Of a stretch of DNA of 64,000 nucleotides, positions 19,368 through 27,556 are shown piece by piece. This stretch comes from Ensifer adhaerens (lineage in GTDB: Bacteria > Pseudomonadota > Alphaproteobacteria > Rhizobiales > Rhizobiaceae). The stretch covers positions 372,001 through 436,000 of the forward strand of contig NZ_CP118611.1 in the NCBI RefSeq assembly GCF_028993555.1, given 5' to 3'. Position 1 is the first letter of the stretch, and the number at the start of each line of letters is the position of its first letter. The position numbers were made by a program, and so were the translations under genes. The notes beneath the pieces were generated by a model. That model was not told the origin of the DNA. It worked only from the letters and a program-made list of their open reading frames with translations, and did not search any database.

Positions 19368-20351
19368 ATGAATGAGCAATCGCACCCGTCCGACCATTCC
19401 ATCACCTTTCCGCCCTACGAACTGATCGCGACGATCGTGCCGCCTTGCACTGCCGCGGGGCGGCCGGCACAGGACTGGGCCTATTTGGCTGCCACCCACC
19501 TTATCGGTTCGCCGGCCAAAGCGGCGATCGCCGCGATCCTGGAGGAAACCGGCATGCTTGCCGGCGCCGACCGGGCGTGGATGTTCGAATACTGCGACGA
19601 CCTTCTGCGCTTCCGCAACACTGAGGAGTGGGTGCGGGGGGACGTGTCGTCGCATGTCGCTGACCTGCAGCAGACGCCGGTGACGATGATCGGCTGGCTG
19701 CATCAGTGGCTGGTCGCCGGCAAGGCAGTCATGATCAACGACGTCGCAAGGCTACCGCGTCCGGCGCGCGCACTTCAGGCGGAAATGCTTCGCCAGAACG
19801 ACAAGAGCGTTCTCTGCGTCCCGGTCTTTCACGAGGGCGCTTTGCGTGCCTGCATCGGTTTCGATGCGACGAGGGCAGTGCGTCGATGGCCAATCGAAGA
19901 AATCCACCAGCTCGCCCGCTGTGCAAAGCTGATCGGGATCGCGCGCTACGGGCGGACATCGACGTATGGCGAGCGGGAAGGTGCTGCCGCAATAACGTCC
20001 GCTGGGACCGATCAGCTCGTCCATCTGCATATGCCGGGACGCACCCGCGGCGTGCCGCTGTCTGCCATCGTCGGGCTTCGTTCTGCCAAGGACTACACCC
20101 AGATCTGGCTGAAGGACGAAGCCGCGGTCCTGGATCTCCGTCCGCTTTCATTCTGGACTGGCCTGCTGCCCAAGTCGAACTTCCTGCGCATCCATCGGAC
20201 CGCAGTGATCAACCTGTCGCACGTCACCGAGCTCGACCGTCATTCAGGTCCGACGAAACAGGCCTGGGCTGTGCGTCTGCGTAGAATAGACGAATCCTGG
20301 GCCGTGTCCCGCCCCTACAGGCAGGAATTGCGCAGTCGTCTCGGCATCTGA
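19368..20351 (+). CDS. GAF-LytTR transcriptional regulator
   Basis: 327 residues from ATG 19368. Residues about 45-195 look like a GAF sensor domain (ADRAWMFEYCDDLLRFRN, then KSVLCVPVFHEGALRACIGFD, which is the typical GAF beta-strand and loop). Residues about 220-320 form a LytTR DNA-binding domain: ITSAG-type linker, SAIVGLRSAKDYTQIWLKD and the closing NFLRIHRTAVINLSHV, the signature of AgrA/LytR-like binding. It lacks a phosphoreceiver domain, so the signal is probably a small ligand or redox cue sensed by GAF. The only large gene downstream on the same strand is the autotransporter, and LytTR-like direct repeats lie between them. No obvious ribosome site precedes the ATG, so the start is uncertain. 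Confidence 0.85.
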   Translation: MNEQSHPSDHSITFPPYELIATIVPPCTAAGRPAQDWAYLAATHLIGSPAKAAIAAILEETGMLAGADRAWMFEYCDDLLRFRNTEEWVRGDVSSHVADLQQTPVTMIGWLHQWLVAGKAVMINDVARLPRPARALQAEMLRQNDKSVLCVPVFHEGALRACIGFDATRAVRRWPIEEIHQLARCAKLIGIARYGRTSTYGEREGAAAITSAGTDQLVHLHMPGRTRGVPLSAIVGLRSAKDYTQIWLKDEAAVLDLRPLSFWTGLLPKSNFLRIHRTAVINLSHVTELDRHSGPTKQAWAVRLRRIDESWAVSRPYRQELRSRLGI

Positions 20352-20381
20352 GATTTTCCACAGAGGCCGATGTCGCGCTTT

Positions 20382-20415
20382 GTTGCTTCGTCGAACCCGT
20401 AAGTTGTTTCGTCGA
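20382..20415 (+). promoter_or_regulatory. candidate LytTR binding site, two direct repeats 21 bases apart
   Basis: GTTGCTTCGTCGA (20382-20394) recurs as GTTGTTTCGTCGA (20403-20415), start to start exactly 21 bases, two helix turns. LytTR proteins such as AgrA bind direct repeats with this spacing on one face of the helix. The second copy, read from TAAGTTGTT, is close to the general LytTR consensus. It lies between the LytTR gene and the autotransporter. Confidence 0.6.
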
Positions 20416-20467
20416 TAAGGCGTTGCCGCTTTAGGGTTGCCATGCAAGCGAGCTTCCTGGGACATTT

Positions 20468-23400
20468 TTGGGCGATGGCGGGGGCAAGCCTTTGAAAAAG
20501 ATCAATTGTCAGAATAAGGGCTTGGGAAGCGGACTTGAGAGCGAAGAGCGCAACGACCGGCGGCGGTCATCGCGTCGTTCCGCAGCGGGTCGCCAGCGCT
20601 TGCTGCTGAGCAGCACCGCTCTATGGTTGTTCGCAGCCACGGGCCTTGCTCTCGGCGTGGTCGCGGCTGCGCCACCTGCTCAGGCGGCAGGCAAGGGCGG
20701 CGCCGGTGGGAGCACGGGCGGCGCCGGTGGCGGCGTCGACGGCAACTTGCAGGGGACGCCTGGCAGCAATGCGACCTATTCCGGAAACGGTGGCGGTGGC
20801 GGCGGGCCGGGTGCGGCCGGTGGCGCGGGAAGCCAGCACGGTGCCGGGGTTGCCGGCAATGGCGGCGCCGGTGGTACCGGCGGCAGCCCGAACGGGGCGT
20901 CGGGCGGTGACGGCAGCGGCAGCGGCGGCGACTTCGGCGGCGGCGGCGGCGGCGGTGGCGGTGCGCATGGCATCGTCGGTGTCGCTGCGGGCCGCGGTGG
21001 CGATGGCGGTGCCTCGCCGAACGGCGACGGCGGTGGCGGCGGCGCCGGCGGTTACGGCCGGGTCGTTGCCTCCGGTGGCACGCATACCATAACGGGAACG
21101 GCAGTCTCCGGCGGGCAGGGCGGACATGGCGGCGCCGGCGGGGACGCGTCGGGCGGCATCGGTATCGGCGGCAGCGGTGGTGACGGCGGCGATGGCGCGG
21201 CGCTCGTCGGTGGCGGCACGTTGACGGTGAACGCGGACGTTACGGGCGGCAACGGCGGCAACGTAGGCGCCGGTGGATATTTTCTCGGCAAAAGCAACGG
21301 CGACGGCGGCGCTGGCATCAGCGCGCTGAATGGCGGTACAGTGATCGTCAACGGCAATGTCAGGGGTGGATCGGCGGGAACCGGCGGGGCCGGCGGCGTA
21401 AATGGGGCCGGGATCGTCGGGCGAGATCTGGACATCACTCTTGGCGCGACAGGGTCGCTTAACGGTGCCGGCGGTGCCAACGCCATGACCTTTGATGGCG
21501 GCGCCAACACATTCCGCTTTCTCGCAGCGACCCCGGGTCTCTTCGGCAACGTCGCCATCAACAACGCCGCCAGCCTGACGATCGACCAGGCCGCCAACGG
21601 GCGGTTGAGCAGCGCGATTACGGGCAATGGCTCTCTCATCAAGACCGGCAGCGGCACGCTGACGTTGGATGGAATGAACACCTATACCGGTGCGACGACG
21701 GTCGCAGCGGGCGGCACGCTTGCGCTTTCGGGCCAAGGGCGGATCAGCGCCTCGAGCGGTCTGACGGCCAACGGCATCTTCGACGTCTCTGCGGCCGTCG
21801 CGCCGGCGGTCAAGTCGCTGACCGGCAGCGGCCAGGTGGTGCTCGGAAGTCAATATCTGATGATCAACAATGCCTCCGGCACGTTCTCCGGCGCGATTAC
21901 CGGTACTGGTGGCATCAGTGTCATGGCGGGAACGCAGGTTCTCACCGGCGCCAACACCTTTACCGGTCAGGCGGGTACCAATACCGGAGCGACGCTACAG
22001 ATCGGCGATGGCGGTTTGGGTGGCTCGCTCGTGGGCAACATCAACAATGCTGGCGCGGTGGTCTTCAATCGCTCCGGCAACTTGACCTACGGTGGCTCGA
22101 TCACGGGCAATGGCACGTTCTCGCAGACCGGCGCTGGCAAGCTGACGCTGACGGCGACCAGCAGCACGCGCGGTCCGGTGACGATCGGTTCGGGCAGCAC
22201 GCTGCAGCTCGGCAATGGCGGCACGACCGGCTGGATCGGCGGCACCGGCAACTTCGTCGGCTCGATCACCAACAACGGCGCGCTCGTCTACAATCGCTCG
22301 AACGATGTCAGCTATGCCGGCAAGATCAGCGGCAACGGCACGATTTCCCAGGCCGGAACGGGCAAGCTGACACTGACGGGGGACAGCTCGCTGTTTGCAG
22401 GCGCGACGTCAGTGACGTCGGGCACGACCTATGTCAACGGTCAGCTTGGCGGCAACGTCAATGTCGGCACGGGCGGGACGCTCGGCGGATCGGGCAGGAT
22501 CGGCGGCAACGTCACGGTCGATGGCACGCTCTCGGCCGGCAACAGCCCGGGCACGCTCACGATAGCTGGCGATCTGACGCTCGGCGCCGGCTCCACATCG
22601 GTATTCGAGCTGAACACGCCCGGCCTTGTCGGCAGCGCGGGCAACAACGATCTGGTGAAGGTCGGTGGCAATCTGACGCTCGGCGGCGCGCTGAACGCTC
22701 AGGTGGCGTCGGCCGGATATTACCGGCTGTTCGAATATGATGGCTCGCTGACGGGCAGCTTTGCGACGACGGCTGCAACTTCGACGGCGCCGAGCTTCAC
22801 CGTTGCCAGCCATCAGGTTCAGACCGGCATTGCCAAGCAGGTCAATCTGTCCGTGCTCGGCACCGGCCAGGTGATGCACTTCTGGGATGGAGCAGACACG
22901 ACAGGCAACGGCACGGTCAACGGTGGTGCCGGCACCTGGACGTCGGCCGGCACCAACTGGACCGGCGCGCCGTCGCGCGCCGGCATCAACGGCAGCTTCG
23001 GCGGATCCGTCGGCGTGTTTGCCGGTGCGACCGGAGGTGTCGTCAATGTCGTTGGAACGCAGAGCTTCGACACGCTGCAATTCTCCCCGACGACCGATGG
23101 CAGCGGCTACACCATCAATGGCGGCGCGCTTGCCTTTAACCCGGCAAGCGGCACGGCGGCGACGATTAATGTCGCCAACGGCGTCGCAACCACGATCGGC
23201 TCGGTGTTGCAGGATGGCGGGACCGGAACCGGGCTCAACAAGGTCGGCAACGGCACACTGACCTTGACGGGCATGAACACCTATACCGGTGCGACGTCGA
23301 TCGCAGCGGGCGGTACACTCGCTCTTTCGGGCCAGGGGCGGATCAACGCCTCGAGCGGGCTGACGGCCAACGGCACCTTCGATGTCTCGGCGGCGGCTTC

Positions 23401-25582
23401 CGCACAGGTTAAGTCGCTTGCCGGCAGCGGCCAGGTGGTGCTCGGAAGTCAATATCTGATGATCGGCAGTGCCACGGGCACGTTCTCGGGCGCGATCACC
23501 GGCACTGGCGGCATCAATGTCGCGGCTGGCACACAGGTCCTGACCGGCACCAATACCTTTACCGGCGGCGCGGGCGTCACCAAGGGTGCGACGCTACAGA
23601 TCGGCGATGGCGGTGCCGGTGGGTCGCTCGCATCGAATGTCACCAACTACGGCGCGCTCGTCTTCAACAGCTCGGCCAATGCAACCTACGGCAGCATGAT
23701 TACCGGCCCCGGCTCGTTCTCGCAGATCGGCACGGGCACCCTGACCCTGACGGCCAACAACAGTACATCAGGCGCCGTGACAATCGGCACGGGCAGCACG
23801 CTGCAGCTCGGCAATGGCGGTACCACCGGCTGGATCGGCGGCTCCGGCAATTTCGTCGGCTCGATCGCCAACGACGGCGCGCTCGTCTACAACCGCTCGA
23901 ACGACGTGACTTATGCCGGCGCGGTCTCGGGCAACGGCACGCTGACCCAGGCAGGCAAGGGCAAGCTGACCCTGACCGGTGTGAACACTTTCACCGGCGC
24001 GACCGATATCACCTCGGGTGATCTGGTCGTCAACGGTTCGCTGGCGAACTCCAGCCTGACCACGATCCGGCGCGGCGCACGTCTCGGCGGGACCGGCACG
24101 CTTGGCAACACGACCGTTCAGGCTGGTGGCGTCCATGCTCCGGGCAATTCGATCGGTACGCAGACGATTGCCGGCAATTACACCAACAACGGCATCTTGC
24201 AGATCGAAGGTACGCCCACCGCCACCGACAAGGTGATCGTATCGGGCAACGTCGATATCTCCGGCGCGACCCTTGATCTCCTGCTTTCGCCCAACACGGC
24301 GTCGAGTTGGAATCCGATCACCGGCCCGTTCATTCTCATCGACAAGACGAGTTCCGGCGCGATCACCGGCACCTTTGCGTCGATCGTCGATAACCTGGTG
24401 TTCCTCGATCCGACGGTCGACTACAACGGCGGCGATGGCAACGACCTGTCGCTCAAGCTGACCCGCAACGATATCAGCTTTGCCAGCGTCGGCCAGACCC
24501 GCAACCAGATCGCCGCCAGCCTCGGTGTGGACCGCCTCGGTCTTACCAACCCCATCTTCAACGCGGTGGCGTTCGCCGCAACGCCTGAGGCGGCGCGCAG
24601 GGCCTTCGATCTGCTTTCCGGCGAAGTGCACAGCTCGTTCCAGTCGATCCTGATCGAGGACAGCCGGTTCCTGCGTGACGCCGCAAACGATCGTCTGCGC
24701 ACCGTGCTCGGCACAGTGGCGTCGAAGCAATCGAGCGAGATCACCGGCGCAATCGACAGCGGCGCACTTGCGCTGTGGAGCCAGGGCTTCGGTTCCTGGG
24801 GACGGGTCGACGGTGACGGCAATGCCGCCAAGGCGGATCGCTCCATCGGCGGTTTCTTCGTCGGTGCCGATACGCAGGTGGACGAATGGACCGTCGGTGC
24901 TCTCGCCGGTTACTCGCGCTCCTCGATGGACATAGACGCGCGGTTCTCGTCGGCAACCTCCGACAACTATCATCTCGGGCTCTATGCCGGCGGACGTTGG
25001 GGCGATGCATCGCTCAGAACCGGTGCCGCCTATAGCTGGCACGATATCGAGACGAGCCGCTCCGTTTCCTTCCCTGGCTTCTCGGACAGTCTTTCTGCCG
25101 ACTATAGCGCCGGGACGGGGCAGGTCTTCGGCGAGTTCGCCTATGCCTTCACGGCCGGGGCGGTCGATCTGGAACCCTTTGCCAACCTTGCCTATGTGCA
25201 CCTCAACCGCGACGGCTTTGTCGAGCGGGGTGGCGCGGCCGCTCTCTTCGGCCAGGACGCCTCGCAGGACACGACGTTCACGACCCTTGGTCTGCGCGCG
25301 GCGTCCAGCTTCGACCTTGGCGGCGTGTTGGCGACGGCCCGCGGCACCGTCGGCTGGAGACATGCCTTCGGTGACACCTTGCCGTTGTCGTCGAACGGGT
25401 TTTCGCCGGCGAGCACGTTTGTCATCGCCGGTGTCCCGATCGCGGAGAATACAGCGGTGCTCGAAGCCGGTCTCGATTTCGCCGTCGCGCCTGACGCTAC
25501 CCTCGGCTTGGCCTACACGGGTCAGTTCGGCGGCGGTGTCAGCGACCAGAGCTTCAAGGCAAATCTGAGCGTCAAGTTCTGA
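20468..25582 (+). CDS. type V secreted autotransporter with glycine-rich and beta-helix passenger
   Basis: 1704 residues. An unusual N-region of about 45 charged residues precedes the hydrophobic LLLSSTALWLFAATGLALGV and an AQA cleavage site near residue 74, which suggests an extended signal peptide. A glycine-rich stretch follows (about 75-300), then autotransporter-associated beta-strand repeats (TLTLTGMNTYTGAT, GTLALSGQGRI and similar) forming the passenger beta-helix to about 1350. Residues about 1435-1704 are the 12-strand outer-membrane barrel, ending in Phe (SVKF). A 734-base unit is duplicated within the passenger (21647-22380 and 23246-23979). Start codons are TTG 20468 or TTG 20492; no ATG fits. 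The likely role is surface adhesion or aggregation; no protease motif is visible. Confidence 0.9.
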   Translation: MGDGGGKPLKKINCQNKGLGSGLESEERNDRRRSSRRSAAGRQRLLLSSTALWLFAATGLALGVVAAAPPAQAAGKGGAGGSTGGAGGGVDGNLQGTPGSNATYSGNGGGGGGPGAAGGAGSQHGAGVAGNGGAGGTGGSPNGASGGDGSGSGGDFGGGGGGGGGAHGIVGVAAGRGGDGGASPNGDGGGGGAGGYGRVVASGGTHTITGTAVSGGQGGHGGAGGDASGGIGIGGSGGDGGDGAALVGGGTLTVNADVTGGNGGNVGAGGYFLGKSNGDGGAGISALNGGTVIVNGNVRGGSAGTGGAGGVNGAGIVGRDLDITLGATGSLNGAGGANAMTFDGGANTFRFLAATPGLFGNVAINNAASLTIDQAANGRLSSAITGNGSLIKTGSGTLTLDGMNTYTGATTVAAGGTLALSGQGRISASSGLTANGIFDVSAAVAPAVKSLTGSGQVVLGSQYLMINNASGTFSGAITGTGGISVMAGTQVLTGANTFTGQAGTNTGATLQIGDGGLGGSLVGNINNAGAVVFNRSGNLTYGGSITGNGTFSQTGAGKLTLTATSSTRGPVTIGSGSTLQLGNGGTTGWIGGTGNFVGSITNNGALVYNRSNDVSYAGKISGNGTISQAGTGKLTLTGDSSLFAGATSVTSGTTYVNGQLGGNVNVGTGGTLGGSGRIGGNVTVDGTLSAGNSPGTLTIAGDLTLGAGSTSVFELNTPGLVGSAGNNDLVKVGGNLTLGGALNAQVASAGYYRLFEYDGSLTGSFATTAATSTAPSFTVASHQVQTGIAKQVNLSVLGTGQVMHFWDGADTTGNGTVNGGAGTWTSAGTNWTGAPSRAGINGSFGGSVGVFAGATGGVVNVVGTQSFDTLQFSPTTDGSGYTINGGALAFNPASGTAATINVANGVATTIGSVLQDGGTGTGLNKVGNGTLTLTGMNTYTGATSIAAGGTLALSGQGRINASSGLTANGTFDVSAAASAQVKSLAGSGQVVLGSQYLMIGSATGTFSGAITGTGGINVAAGTQVLTGTNTFTGGAGVTKGATLQIGDGGAGGSLASNVTNYGALVFNSSANATYGSMITGPGSFSQIGTGTLTLTANNSTSGAVTIGTGSTLQLGNGGTTGWIGGSGNFVGSIANDGALVYNRSNDVTYAGAVSGNGTLTQAGKGKLTLTGVNTFTGATDITSGDLVVNGSLANSSLTTIRRGARLGGTGTLGNTTVQAGGVHAPGNSIGTQTIAGNYTNNGILQIEGTPTATDKVIVSGNVDISGATLDLLLSPNTASSWNPITGPFILIDKTSSGAITGTFASIVDNLVFLDPTVDYNGGDGNDLSLKLTRNDISFASVGQTRNQIAASLGVDRLGLTNPIFNAVAFAATPEAARRAFDLLSGEVHSSFQSILIEDSRFLRDAANDRLRTVLGTVASKQSSEITGAIDSGALALWSQGFGSWGRVDGDGNAAKADRSIGGFFVGADTQVDEWTVGALAGYSRSSMDIDARFSSATSDNYHLGLYAGGRWGDASLRTGAAYSWHDIETSRSVSFPGFSDSLSADYSAGTGQVFGEFAYAFTAGAVDLEPFANLAYVHLNRDGFVERGGAAALFGQDASQDTTFTTLGLRAASSFDLGGVLATARGTVGWRHAFGDTLPLSSNGFSPASTFVIAGVPIAENTAVLEAGLDFAVAPDATLGLAYTGQFGGGVSDQSFKANLSVKF
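21647..22380 (+). repeat. intragenic repeat, copy 1 (passenger of the autotransporter)
   Basis: About 245 codons from GSGTLTLDGMNTYTGA to GKLTLTG. The second copy starts exactly 1599 bases downstream and stays in register to its end, with no net insertion or deletion. Long identical stretches at protein level, such as ASSGLTAN, GSGQVVLGSQYLMI and LQLGNGGTTGWIGG, show a duplication inside the gene. Confidence 0.85.
23246..23979 (+). repeat. intragenic repeat, copy 2 (passenger of the autotransporter)
   Basis: Second copy of the unit at 21647-22380, from GNGTLTLTGMNTYTGA to GKLTLTG. Differences are scattered substitutions, often synonymous, so the duplication is not brand new but is still under sequence constraint or gene conversion. 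Confidence 0.85.
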
Positions 25583-25987
25583 TTGAACGCAGTCGACGCA
25601 AACGGCCGCTCGTCAGGGTCTTGGCCGACCTTGGCGGGGGGCTTTCAAGGCTGGTTCGAAGCGCGCATGGATGTGGCACGCGGGAGCCGGCGTGCCCACG
25701 CGCCGGGCTCCGTCCGCCCCGCGCCTCGCCGGGCGCGGCAACAACCGGGAAGAATAGGCAGGCTCGGCAAGGCTGAGCCGAAAGCAAATGCACATCGGTG
25801 CGCCGGTGGCGCACGCACGTCCCTGCGGCGGAGATGGTTGCGCGCTATCTGCCGCTGCTGACGGAAACGCAAAGGGCGCTACGGTTGGTGCTGAGGTAAC
25901 AACTTCGCGCTCCTGCGCTTGACGTTCTGTAGCGGCGCCCTTCTTATTTCCGCTTGGCGAGTGAATTCGGGCCGGGGAGTAACGTTC
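25583..25987. other. 405-base intergenic region holding a regulator-gene relic
   Basis: No intact gene. An imperfect GC-rich inverted repeat at 25683-25711 (GGAGCC with GGCTCC at the ends) could terminate the autotransporter message. From about 25791 the sequence becomes similar to the end of pcaR, described separately. The leader of the molybdopterin oxidoreductase with GGGGAG at 25974-25979 ends the region. Confidence 0.6.
25791..25900 (+). pseudogene. relic of the 3' end of an IclR/pcaR-like gene
   Basis: Bases 25825-25900 match the last 76 bases of pcaR (18939-19014), including the stop codon, with 69 of 76 identical by my count. In the right frame it still reads AAEMVARYLPLL and QRALRLVLR before the stop. 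Weaker similarity reaches upstream to about 25791, with a four-base insertion that breaks the frame, and some 30 bases beyond the stop. No start or DNA-binding part remains. The source could be pcaR itself or a lost paralogue. Confidence 0.8.
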
Positions 25988-26650
25988 ATGACCGACGACA
26001 CGCATCCGCCGGAAACCAAACTCACGACGACGAAGCGGCGCTGGGCCGCTGCCGGCAAGTTCCTGACCGGACGCGTCACCCGGGCGGAAGACGAACGCCT
26101 GCCGCCCGGTCAACACCTGGTCAAGGATTGGCCGGTGCTCGACCTCGGCCAGCAGCCGATCATTCGGACGGAAAGCTGGCGACTCGATATCACCGGTCTT
26201 GTCGAGCATCCGGCGTCGCTCGGATGGGAAGCCTTCAAGGGGCTGCCGCAAAGCAATCGACTATCCGACATGCACTGCGTGACCACCTGGTCGCGCTATG
26301 ACAACCGCTGGCAGGGTGTCGCGACCCGTGACCTGCTGGATCATGTGATGCCGAAGTCCGAGGCGAGCCACGTCATGCTGACGAGCTACGACGGATACAC
26401 CACCAACCTGCCGCTTGAAGACTTCGCCTCCGAGGACGCGATCCTGGCGACGGACTGGGAGGGGCAGCCAATCAGCCGCACCCATGGCGGGCCGATGCGG
26501 CTCGTTGTTCCGCATCTCTATCTGTGGAAGAGCGCCAAGTGGCTCACGCGCATCGACTTTCGCGCGGGGGACGCCGCCGGGTTCTGGGAGAAGAACGGCT
26601 ATCACATGCGCGGCGACCCGTGGCGCGAGGAGCGCTATTCGGACGACTGA
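25988..26650 (+). CDS. sulfite-oxidase-like molybdopterin oxidoreductase
   Basis: 220 residues of the Oxidored_molyb family. The conserved cysteine that binds molybdenum is in DMHCVTTWSRYDN (about residue 95), and the THGGPMRLVVPHLYLWKSAKW segment is the usual pterin-binding closing region. Compared with MsrP/YedY it has no obvious Tat signal and lacks the C-terminal dimerisation domain of eukaryotic sulfite oxidase, so it is a cytoplasmic single-domain member. The ATG at 25988 has GGGGAG eight bases upstream. No haem subunit or transporter is beside it; the electron partner and substrate are unknown. Confidence 0.88.
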   Translation: MTDDTHPPETKLTTTKRRWAAAGKFLTGRVTRAEDERLPPGQHLVKDWPVLDLGQQPIIRTESWRLDITGLVEHPASLGWEAFKGLPQSNRLSDMHCVTTWSRYDNRWQGVATRDLLDHVMPKSEASHVMLTSYDGYTTNLPLEDFASEDAILATDWEGQPISRTHGGPMRLVVPHLYLWKSAKWLTRIDFRAGDAAGFWEKNGYHMRGDPWREERYSDD

Positions 26651-26665
26651 TGCCTTCGGCGGCTC

Positions 26666-27172
26666 TCAAGGTTCTTTCGGAGCCATCAGCGACTGCAGGC
26701 CCGCGAACTGGTAGCGCCAGAAGAGAGCGATGGCCGCCTGAATCGACAGCCCATCCTCGTACGCTCCGAGCGTGTCGGCAATGGTGTCGATGGTTCTGCT
26801 GAAGGTGCGCTCGAGCATGAAGCGCATCAAGGGCGAGAGGGATGCCTCGCCCTGTGTCTCGATCATGTATCGCCATGCGAGCCGGGTCATCTCGCCGACC
26901 ATCAGGCCTCGCACATGGCCGTAGCGCGTGCCCTCGGCGCCGCGAAGCAGGATCAGGACGACAAGCTGGTACTCTCCAGAACGAAGGGCGCGCGCATAGG
27001 CCGAGCCCCGTGCATCCGCCGTCAGCCAGTTGCCGACCGATCGCAGTTCCCGCACGCGGGCGCGCAGCAATCGGCCAGCAAGCTTCGGCGTCACGATCTC
27101 GTGGAACAGAGCCTCCTTGACGGCGAAGTCAACGAAAGGTTGCTTTGCGACCTGTCCGGTTGCATCCTCAGG
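26666..27172 (-). pseudogene. TetR-family regulator remnant lacking an intact DNA-binding domain
   Basis: The minus-strand frame reads VAKQPFVDFAVKEALFHEIV, which lines up with the recognition-helix region of TetR proteins (normally V-SKQTVY-HF-SKEALF), followed by a plausible ligand domain (MVGEMTRLAWRYMIETQGEASLSPLMRFMLERTFSRTIDTI and so on) to the stop at 26666. The first two helices of the normal TetR head are not recognisable upstream, the recognition helix is altered, and no start codon with a ribosome site is seen. The frame stays open to 27355, but that part overlaps the promoter and start of the plus-strand gene at 27245. I take it as a decaying regulator; a short functional protein is possible. 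Confidence 0.55.
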
Positions 27173-27244
27173 CCTCCCGCAATGCTCGTGTAATCCGCTC
27201 CCCCCAAAGTTCGGCAATAACGTTTCAAACAAGGACGGTTGTCG

Positions 27245-27556
27245 ATGCGGTTGGTCGTCTTGCCAATGTGGATGATCCTGTTCGGCGCGGGCTCGGGTCA
27301 TGCCGATGACAAAGGGCTGTGGATTGCCGACGATCCGCAACGCACCGCGCAGCATCTGTACGATCCCTGTCGTGATGGTCGGCTAAGTGACGGAAAGCCA
27401 CGCACTTGCGCCGAGATCAGGCGCATGTATGGCGGCAAGGGGTGGGGCGATCGGTCCGAGCCGGACCTTCGCCTGGATGCATGTTCCGATGGGCGCGTCA
27501 GTGATGGCCGCCCGCGTACATGCCGCGAGTTGCTGGAATGGATGGAGCGTCAATGA
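27245..27556 (+). CDS. small secreted protein with duplicated Cys motif, unknown function
   Basis: 103 residues. Signal peptide MRLVVLPMWMILFGAGSGHA, then an 80-residue mature part. It contains the same motif twice: CRDGRLSDGKPRTCAEI and CSDGRVSDGRPRTCREL, about 36 residues apart, with a conserved Cys pair in each. Two small disulfide-closed loops or a metal site in the periplasm would fit. I do not recognise the family. The TGA stop overlaps the ATG of the next gene in ATGA, so it is translationally coupled to the sterol-desaturase-type enzyme, which suggests joint function at the envelope. Confidence 0.75.
   Translation: MRLVVLPMWMILFGAGSGHADDKGLWIADDPQRTAQHLYDPCRDGRLSDGKPRTCAEIRRMYGGKGWGDRSEPDLRLDACSDGRVSDGRPRTCRELLEWMERQ

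Noticed and set aside
20690..21360. Short glycine-codon repeats as a CRISPR or satellite array
   Set aside because: The repeats are in frame, irregular in spacing and encode the glycine-rich passenger part of the autotransporter.
23768..25363. 531-residue minus-strand frame
   Set aside because: It is antisense to the autotransporter barrel region and has arginine-rich, low-complexity character without any domain.
25613..26251. 212-residue minus-strand frame over the gap after the autotransporter
   Set aside because: It crosses the pcaR relic and the start of the molybdopterin oxidoreductase in antisense and shows no protein-like pattern.
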